Source of the DNA: an uncultured Bacteroidales bacterium
GTDB lineage: Bacteria > Bacteroidota > Bacteroidia > Bacteroidales > UBA932
DNA: 11,020 nucleotides
NCBI GenBank assembly: GCA_905235615.1
Contig: CAJOMB010000061.1
Location: 1-11,020 of the forward strand
Direction: 5' to 3'
Shown in pieces: positions 1 through 5,472 of this stretch (position 1 is its first letter; every line of letters starts with the position of its first letter). A program made the position numbers and the translations under genes. Below the pieces are notes generated by a model. The model saw only the letters and a program-made list of their open reading frames with translations. It was not told the origin of the DNA and made no database searches.

Positions 1-1499
1 GCGTTCCGTCCTGGCGGGCCGGTTGGGGCGACCAGGGGAACGGAACCTACATCAATCCCGTCCTGAACATCGATTTTTCCGACCCTGACGCCATCCGGGT
101 GGGGGACAGCTATTACATGGTGGCCTCTGACTTCCATTATCTGGGCATGCAGATTCTCCAGTCGAAGGATCTGGTGAACTGGGAGTATGTCACACAGCTC
201 TATTCCCGCTTCGACTATCCCGGCTGGGACGACAACCAGCACTATTCCGGGGGGTCCTGGGCGCCGAGCATCCGCTTTCACGACGGACGCTTCTATGTCT
301 TTTTCTGCACGCCGGACGAGGGCCTTTTCATGACCAGCGCCACGGACCCCGCCGGGCCCTGGACGCCGCTGCATTGCGTGAAGGAAGTCTGGCATTGGGA
401 GGATCCCTGCCCCTTCTGGGACGAGGACGGGCAGGCCTATCTGGGACACAGCCTGTGGGGGGCCGGTCCCATCATCGTTCACAAGATGTCCCCGGACGGA
501 AAAGAGCTGCTGGATGACGGTGTGGTGGTGTACCGCGGCCCGGTGGCCGAAGGCACCAAATTCCACAAACGCAACGGCTACTATTACCTGAGCATCCCCG
601 AAGGCGGGGTGGGCGGCGGTGTGCAGGTGATTCTGCGCTCCCAATCGCTCTATGGCCCGTACGAGAAGCGGGTGGTCTTAGAGCAGGGCTCAACCCCCGT
701 CAACGGACCGCATCAGGGCGCCATCGTGGACACGCCCGAAGGAGAATGGTGGTTCCTGCACTTCCAGTCCACACCCGTGCTGGGGCGCGTGGTGCATCTG
801 CAGCCGATGTGGTGGCAGGACGACTGGCCGGTGATGGGCGTGGATATCGACCGGAACGGCATCGGCGAACCGGTCTATTGCTGGAAAAACCCGACCGGAA
901 CGGAGACAAGCCCTTCCTGCCCGGCCACTTCCGACGATTTCTCCGGCCCCGAGCTGGGCGTCCAGTGGCAGTTCAATCACAATCCGGTCCCGGAGATGTG
1001 GTCCCTGACGGAGCATCCCGGACAGCTGACACTCCATGCCATGCAGGCCCCCTCGTTCCGGGAGGCACGCAATACGCTGAGCCAGAAGCTCGTCGGCTAT
1101 CGGGGAACCGTAACGGTGAAACTGGACTGCGCTGCATTCACGGACGGCTGCCGAGGCGGACTCGCCGTGATGGGTTCGCGGATGGCGACGCTCGGCGTGA
1201 AGAAGGAGGACGGAAAATGCAGCTTCTATGCGTCTGTGGACGAGGAATCCGAGACGGAAGGACCGGCCCTGAAGGGCCATACGGCCTATCTCCGTTTCAC
1301 CTACGACGCCCCGGCGGAGTGCTTCCGCTTCTTCCTTTCCGGGGACGGGAGGACTTTCGAGCCCATCGGCGAGGCGTTCTGCAGCTACAGCGCCTACTGG
1401 AAGGGTGCCCGTCCCGCCCTGTTCGCTTACAATGTGCAGGAAGACGGCGGCGTGGCCGTTTTTGACGATTTCCGCTTAGACACGCTGGAAGAGGAATAG
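1..1499 (+). CDS. GH43 family glycosidase (beta-xylosidase / alpha-L-arabinofuranosidase type), 5' partial
   Basis: Predicted exo-acting inverting glycosidase releasing xylose or arabinose from plant-type or similar polysaccharides. The reading frame is open from the window edge (first full codon at 3), and the true start lies upstream. A GTG at 99 is not a credible start, because the GH43 N-terminal block YINPVLNIDFSDPDAIRVGD is encoded just before it. The catalytic triad is visible: base Asp in SDPD (codon 81-83), pKa-modulating Asp in EDPCPFWDEDG (402-404) and acid Glu in EGTKFHKRNGYYYL (549-551). The block GPHQGAIVD, followed by LHFQ and HLQPMWW, is also typical of the five-bladed propeller. 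From about nt 925 (SDDFSGPELG) to the end comes the concanavalin-like C-terminal beta-sandwich found in many GH43 beta-xylosidases. The stop lies 3 bp before the GH9 start, so the two are co-transcribed. Family assignment is strong; the choice between xylosidase and arabinofuranosidase, and the GH43 subfamily, is open. Confidence 0.93.
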   Translation, partial: VPSWRAGWGDQGNGTYINPVLNIDFSDPDAIRVGDSYYMVASDFHYLGMQILQSKDLVNWEYVTQLYSRFDYPGWDDNQHYSGGSWAPSIRFHDGRFYVFFCTPDEGLFMTSATDPAGPWTPLHCVKEVWHWEDPCPFWDEDGQAYLGHSLWGAGPIIVHKMSPDGKELLDDGVVVYRGPVAEGTKFHKRNGYYYLSIPEGGVGGGVQVILRSQSLYGPYEKRVVLEQGSTPVNGPHQGAIVDTPEGEWWFLHFQSTPVLGRVVHLQPMWWQDDWPVMGVDIDRNGIGEPVYCWKNPTGTETSPSCPATSDDFSGPELGVQWQFNHNPVPEMWSLTEHPGQLTLHAMQAPSFREARNTLSQKLVGYRGTVTVKLDCAAFTDGCRGGLAVMGSRMATLGVKKEDGKCSFYASVDEESETEGPALKGHTAYLRFTYDAPAECFRFFLSGDGRTFEPIGEAFCSYSAYWKGARPALFAYNVQEDGGVAVFDDFRLDTLEEE

Positions 1500-1502
1500 G
1501 GG

Positions 1503-3863
1503 ATGAAAAGACTTGTTTTCCTCTCTCTCCTGCTGCTGGCAGGCAACCCCATCGTGGCGCAGACAACGGACTCCCCGGTGTCGGGGGACCGCGTTTTCCC
1601 GCTGCCGGTGGACGAGAGCCGCTCCATGACAGCCCGCTGGGCCCGGAAAGAGGTGCTTGCCTCCACTGTTTTGGATGATATGGAGGAAACGGGCCGATGG
1701 AACGTGCTGGAAGGGAATGCCCGGCTTTCCTGGACACGGGAGAATGTATATGAAGGGCGGCAGGCGCTCCGGCAAGAGGTCTCGCTGGTAGATGCGGAAC
1801 ACCTCTCCAAGCCGTCCCAGCGCACCCCCTGGGGCAGTTTTGGCGGGGAGCAGGGTGGTTGGACCTGCATGGCACTGGAATTTGACGGGCCGCAGGACTG
1901 GAGCGCCTACAACCGTATATCTATTTGGGCCTACATCCATCCGTCCCGGAACCCCAACGTGAGTTTCGCCCTCAGCCTGGTCTCCGAAACGCCCGACGGA
2001 ACCCTCACGCCCAGCCGGGAAATGAACCTGGACATTCCCCAGGGGCGTTGGGTGCAGGTTCTGTGGGAAATCGACGCCCTCCCGCGGGACAGGGTGCTGC
2101 GTTTTGAACTCAGCCAGACCTGCACGGGGTATGACAGGGCCGTCGGGGAAGCGCAGGTAACCATCGACTTCGACTGCCTGGAACTGCAAAAGGTGGTCCC
2201 GGACCACTATGAGGGCTGGGACTTGCCGTCGGGCGCCTTCGCCTATGCCCATACGGGCTACCGGCCGGATGCACCCAAGCGGGCCCTGGCTGGGCTCGGA
2301 AAAGCCGGCCGTTTTTCGCTCATAGATGAAAAGGGAAAGACGGTGTACCGTGGCAGGGCGGAACAGATGGCGTACCGGGGGAATTCCTTTATGCGCCTGG
2401 ATTTCAGTGACTTCCGGAAGCCGGGAACCTATCGGCTCCGGTATGGAGGCGCCCTTTCCGAACCCTTCCCGATAGGGGACGATGTTTGGGAGGAGCCCCT
2501 TTGGAATGCGGTCAACTTTTACTTCTGCCAGCGCTGCGGCTATCCGGTGCCGGGCATCCATGACGTGTGCCATGCCGATGCGCTGGGCTTCCTTGGCGAC
2601 AAGACGGTCCCGGTGAACGGTGGCTGGCACGATGCCGGCGACCTTTCACAGGGCTTCTGGCGGACGGCCTATGGCTGCCATGCGCTCCTCGGTGCGTTAG
2701 ACGTGGCTCCGCCGATGCTCCGGAGACGGATGGAAGAAGAGGCCCGCTGGGCCCTGGACTGGCTGCTGAAGGTGCGCTTCCCGGAAGGACGGCACATGAG
2801 CTGGAGCAAGATTCGCTATTACTCCGACAATCTTTCCGGCACGCCGGATGATATCCTGTCGCCTGCCGATTTTGTGCCCTGGGAGTGTTTCCAGGGCGTG
2901 ACCGTCTTCCTCGAAGCCGCCGAAAAACTTCCCCTGGACGATGTGGAAAGGGTGCAGTTGGAGACAGCCGCCCGGGAGGATGCCGAGGCTGCATTTTCGG
3001 CCCGTGACTGGACATCGGCCACTTATCTGGAAGCCGCCTGGGGTGCGATGGCGGCATCGGCCTTGTACCGGCACTTCGGCGACACCGCCTGGCGGACGGC
3101 GGCCTTGCACTTCGGGGACTTGCTGCTGCGGTGTCAGGAACAGGAATTCGTGGACGGACTGCCCCTGCGGGGCTATTTTTACACAGATACAAGCCGCAGC
3201 CGACGGCTGCACGACCATCATGCCGCCTTCAACGAAGCACCCTTGATGGCCCTGCGTGTCCTCAGCGAAACCTTCCCGGAAATGACGACCCCCTGCAAGG
3301 AAGCGGCACAGCTCTTTTTAGATGACTACCTGAAGCCCGGCAGCCTGCAGGCCGCCCCTTACTATCTATTGCCCGCAGGCATTTTTACGGCCGATGAGAC
3401 GCGCCTGCAGCCCGGAACACCCCTTACGGACGAGCAGGTGCTGCGGACCTTCCCCGTGTGGATCGACCACATTTTCCACGGCAGTACGAACTTCCATCTT
3501 TCGCAGGCCTGGGCACTGGCGGAAGCGATTGCGCTGACAGGCGACCGGGAGGCCTTGGACCTCCTTCAGGACCAGCTGGAATGGACCTTGGGCCGCAATC
3601 CCTTCTCTTCCAGCCTCATGAACGGAGTGGGCTACAACAACGCCCCGCTCTTCGTTTACTGCACCCGCCATACGGCCGGAGCCCTTCCCGTGGGCATAGA
3701 CTGCCTGCATGACGACCAGCCCTTTTGGAACGGAACGGCATCGGCCACCTCCCACGAGATTTGGGTGGAACCCGTGAGCCGCTTCGTCGGCGCCCTCTCC
3801 GTCTATCTGGAACTTTGCGCTGCTGCCCCTGTCCGGGCGCAGAACTTCGATGCCACCCGTTAG
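1503..3863 (+). CDS. GH9 family glycanase (endoglucanase-like) with extra N-terminal beta-sandwich module
   Basis: Secreted inverting beta-glycanase of family GH9, 786 residues. Signal peptide at residues 1-20, ending in IVAQ. Residues about 55-230 form a galactose-binding/CBM-like beta-sandwich (starts DDMEETGRW, ends TIDFDCLEL). Residues about 243-325 match the cellulase N-terminal Ig-like domain (AFAYAHTGYRPDAPK, then SDFRKPGTYRLRY). The (alpha/alpha)6 catalytic domain follows at about 330-775. GGWHDAGDLSQG holds the catalytic-base Asp pair D377/D380, and TLGRNPFSSSLMNGVG (695-710) is the usual C-terminal GH9 block. E752 in SHEIWVEPVSRF is the likely acid, at the place of the classical NEVAIDWNAP motif, but its surroundings are divergent. 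An AGGA at 1492-1495 sits 7 nt before the ATG, and the gene follows the GH43 stop by 3 bp. Beta-1,4-glucan is the family default; the divergent acid motif leaves other beta-glycans possible. Confidence 0.92.
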   Translation: MKRLVFLSLLLLAGNPIVAQTTDSPVSGDRVFPLPVDESRSMTARWARKEVLASTVLDDMEETGRWNVLEGNARLSWTRENVYEGRQALRQEVSLVDAEHLSKPSQRTPWGSFGGEQGGWTCMALEFDGPQDWSAYNRISIWAYIHPSRNPNVSFALSLVSETPDGTLTPSREMNLDIPQGRWVQVLWEIDALPRDRVLRFELSQTCTGYDRAVGEAQVTIDFDCLELQKVVPDHYEGWDLPSGAFAYAHTGYRPDAPKRALAGLGKAGRFSLIDEKGKTVYRGRAEQMAYRGNSFMRLDFSDFRKPGTYRLRYGGALSEPFPIGDDVWEEPLWNAVNFYFCQRCGYPVPGIHDVCHADALGFLGDKTVPVNGGWHDAGDLSQGFWRTAYGCHALLGALDVAPPMLRRRMEEEARWALDWLLKVRFPEGRHMSWSKIRYYSDNLSGTPDDILSPADFVPWECFQGVTVFLEAAEKLPLDDVERVQLETAAREDAEAAFSARDWTSATYLEAAWGAMAASALYRHFGDTAWRTAALHFGDLLLRCQEQEFVDGLPLRGYFYTDTSRSRRLHDHHAAFNEAPLMALRVLSETFPEMTTPCKEAAQLFLDDYLKPGSLQAAPYYLLPAGIFTADETRLQPGTPLTDEQVLRTFPVWIDHIFHGSTNFHLSQAWALAEAIALTGDREALDLLQDQLEWTLGRNPFSSSLMNGVGYNNAPLFVYCTRHTAGALPVGIDCLHDDQPFWNGTASATSHEIWVEPVSRFVGALSVYLELCAAAPVRAQNFDATR

Positions 3864-3866
3864 GAT

Positions 3867-3891
3867 TTTGGGGAAGAAATGACTATTTTTG
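3867..3891 (+). promoter_or_regulatory. Candidate Bacteroidota-type promoter element upstream of the phosphatase-like gene
   Basis: TATTTTTG at 3884-3891 fits the Bacteroides -7 consensus TAnnTTTG exactly. A TTTG occurs upstream at 3867-3870, but the spacer is only 13 nt instead of the usual 19-21, so the -33 element is weak. The element lies in the only sizeable gap between the GH9 gene and the lipoprotein block, and this gap is much more AT-rich than its surroundings. A start near 3898 would leave a leader of about 18 nt before the ATG at 3916. Read-through from upstream is equally possible. Confidence 0.3.
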
Positions 3892-3915
3892 TTATTGCAT
3901 AATGTAAACACTGTT

Positions 3916-5472
3916 ATGAAAAAACATCTTTACCTCCTCTTGGCAGCAGCCTGCCTGCTGCTTTCCTGTAACAAGTCCGACAACGACGCCCGTCTGGTAA
4001 TCATCACCTTCGACGGTCTTCGCTGGCAGGAACTCTTTTCCGGGGCCGATGAAGGCCTGGTGGGAGACACCCGTTTTGTAAAGGCTCCCGATGCCTTGAA
4101 AGCCGCCTACTGGCGGGAAACGCCCGAAGCCCGCAGGGAAACACTGATGCCTTTTGTATGGAGTTACGTGCCGGAGCATGGTTATTTTCTTGGCAATCGC
4201 AACAAGAACAGCCTCATGCAAGTGGCCAATGACAAGAACTTCTCCTATCCCGGCTACAGCGAAATGTTCTGCGGCTACCCGGACGATGAGCGCATCAACT
4301 CCAACGACCCGAATCCGAATCCCAATGTCAGCGTCTTGGAGGCCGCGAATGCCGATCCCCGCTACAAAGGCAGCGTGATGATGCTCTCTTCCTGGGAGTC
4401 CATCCGCTATGCCGTGAACAACGACCGGGGCGGTTTCCCCGGCAGTTCCGCGCACGAGCCCTTGTATGTCGATACGCCGATGGCCGGCCTGATTCAGGAT
4501 ATTGACAAGCTGCTCCCGGGCTTCGACAGCAGTGAGCGCTTGGATGAAATTACCGCCGCCTTTGCACTGGAAACGCTGCGCGAGGCCCATCCGAAGGTGT
4601 TCTATGTTGGTTTCGGCGATACCGATGAGTGCGCCCATGCCGGCGAGTATGACGCCTATCTGGACGCGGCCCGCCACACAGACGGCTTTATCCGCCGGAT
4701 TGTGGAAACTTGCGAATCCGATCCCTTCTACAAGGGAAAGACCACCTATATCCTTACCTGTGACCATGGCCGCGGCCGCAGGGAGGGCTTCCAGTCCCAC
4801 GGGGCCGACGTCAGAGGCTCCAACCAGACCTGGTTCATCGCTTTTGGAAAGGGTGTTCCGGCGCTGGGAGAAACGCAGGACAACGGCATCTTCTACACCA
4901 AACAGTTCGCCGCCACCATCGCAGATATCCTGGGCATTGATTTCACCCCGGGCAACGGAGAAAAATGCGAGCCCTTTGACCCCACTTTCTTCAAGGAGAC
5001 CGAAGCTCCCGTAGCGCTGGGGACCTTTGAGGCTGTGAAAGATGCCCAACCCAAGGGAAAAGGCATCCGCTACACCTATGCGGAAGGAGATTTCCTGAGT
5101 GTGGTGCCCTTTCTGAACGCTCCTGTAAAGGCCCGCGGCATTGCTTCCGCACTGTCCACCGACATGAAACTCCGGGAGGACCACTTCGGCCTTGTCTTCA
5201 AAGGCCTGGTGAAAGTGCCGGAGGATGGCTTATATCTGCTCTCCTTGGCCTGCGACGACGGGTCCAAACTCTTCTGGGACGGCCAGCTCCTCTGGGACAT
5301 CGACCGGGACGGCGGCGGTTTCAAAGAAGGATGGTACAAGCTTACGGCCGGTTACCACCGCTTTGAACTGCAATATTTCGAGAATTACGGCGGAGAAAAC
5401 ATAGAGATTGGTCTTACCGGCCCGGGCGTGGATGAGGAGAATCTCCCCGCGGACATGCTCTTCTATGAATAG
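3916..5472 (+). CDS. Alkaline-phosphatase-superfamily lipoprotein (phosphatase/phosphodiesterase type) with C-terminal PA14-like module
   Basis: Predicted two-metal hydrolase of phosphate mono- or diesters, 518 residues. The start is ATG 3916 because it gives a clean lipoprotein signal (LYLLLAAACLLLSC, Cys18). The in-frame TTG at 3889 only adds a nonsense extension and overlaps the candidate promoter. Superfamily ligands are all visible: D33 (ITFDGLRW), nucleophile S110 (NFSYPGYSEMFCGYPDD), D235/D237 and H241 (GFGDTDECAHAGEYD), D283-H284 (LTCDHGRG) and H295 (QSHGAD). The sulfatase CxPSR/CxAxR signature is absent, which argues against a formylglycine sulfatase. Similar proteins are often labelled 'phosphoglyceromutase-like' or 'type I phosphodiesterase'; a true mutase role is unlikely for an exported lipoprotein. 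Residues about 382-518 form a PA14-like beta-sandwich (GIRYTYAEGDF, CDDGSKLFWDG, LQYFENYGGENIEIG). Acidic residues after the Cys (SDND) would suit surface exposure (inference). Its stop overlaps the GH92 start by 8 nt, implying coupled expression. The substrate is unknown. Confidence 0.85.
   Translation: MKKHLYLLLAAACLLLSCNKSDNDARLVIITFDGLRWQELFSGADEGLVGDTRFVKAPDALKAAYWRETPEARRETLMPFVWSYVPEHGYFLGNRNKNSLMQVANDKNFSYPGYSEMFCGYPDDERINSNDPNPNPNVSVLEAANADPRYKGSVMMLSSWESIRYAVNNDRGGFPGSSAHEPLYVDTPMAGLIQDIDKLLPGFDSSERLDEITAAFALETLREAHPKVFYVGFGDTDECAHAGEYDAYLDAARHTDGFIRRIVETCESDPFYKGKTTYILTCDHGRGRREGFQSHGADVRGSNQTWFIAFGKGVPALGETQDNGIFYTKQFAATIADILGIDFTPGNGEKCEPFDPTFFKETEAPVALGTFEAVKDAQPKGKGIRYTYAEGDFLSVVPFLNAPVKARGIASALSTDMKLREDHFGLVFKGLVKVPEDGLYLLSLACDDGSKLFWDGQLLWDIDRDGGGFKEGWYKLTAGYHRFELQYFENYGGENIEIGLTGPGVDEENLPADMLFYE

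Noticed and set aside
746..1465. 239-residue plus-strand frame inside the GH43 gene
   Set aside because: Overlaps the GH43 C-terminal half in another frame; its Arg/Gly/Pro-rich product is typical of frame-shifted GC-rich coding sequence.
1476..2630. 384-residue open frame on the minus strand opposite the GH9 gene
   Set aside because: Antisense shadow spanning the GH43/GH9 junction, with no recognisable motifs or signal peptide.
3889..3915. TTG at 3889 as start of the phosphatase-like gene
   Set aside because: It would put nine extra residues before a textbook lipoprotein signal that starts at ATG 3916, and it lies within the candidate promoter.
4213..4290. Sulfatase function for the alkaline-phosphatase-superfamily protein
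   Set aside because: The nucleophile block NFSYPGYSE lacks the Cys/Ser-x-Pro/Ala-x-Arg signature needed for formylglycine sulfatases.
3892..5184. 430-residue open frame on the minus strand opposite the phosphatase-like gene
   Set aside because: Antisense shadow: no domain recognised, whereas the plus-strand frame holds all metal ligands of the alkaline phosphatase superfamily.
5408..5464. ATG at 5408 as start of the GH92 gene
   Set aside because: It would add 19 residues rich in Arg and Pro before the lipoprotein signal and overlap the upstream gene by 65 nt; ATG 5465 gives a normal signal and an 8-nt overlap.
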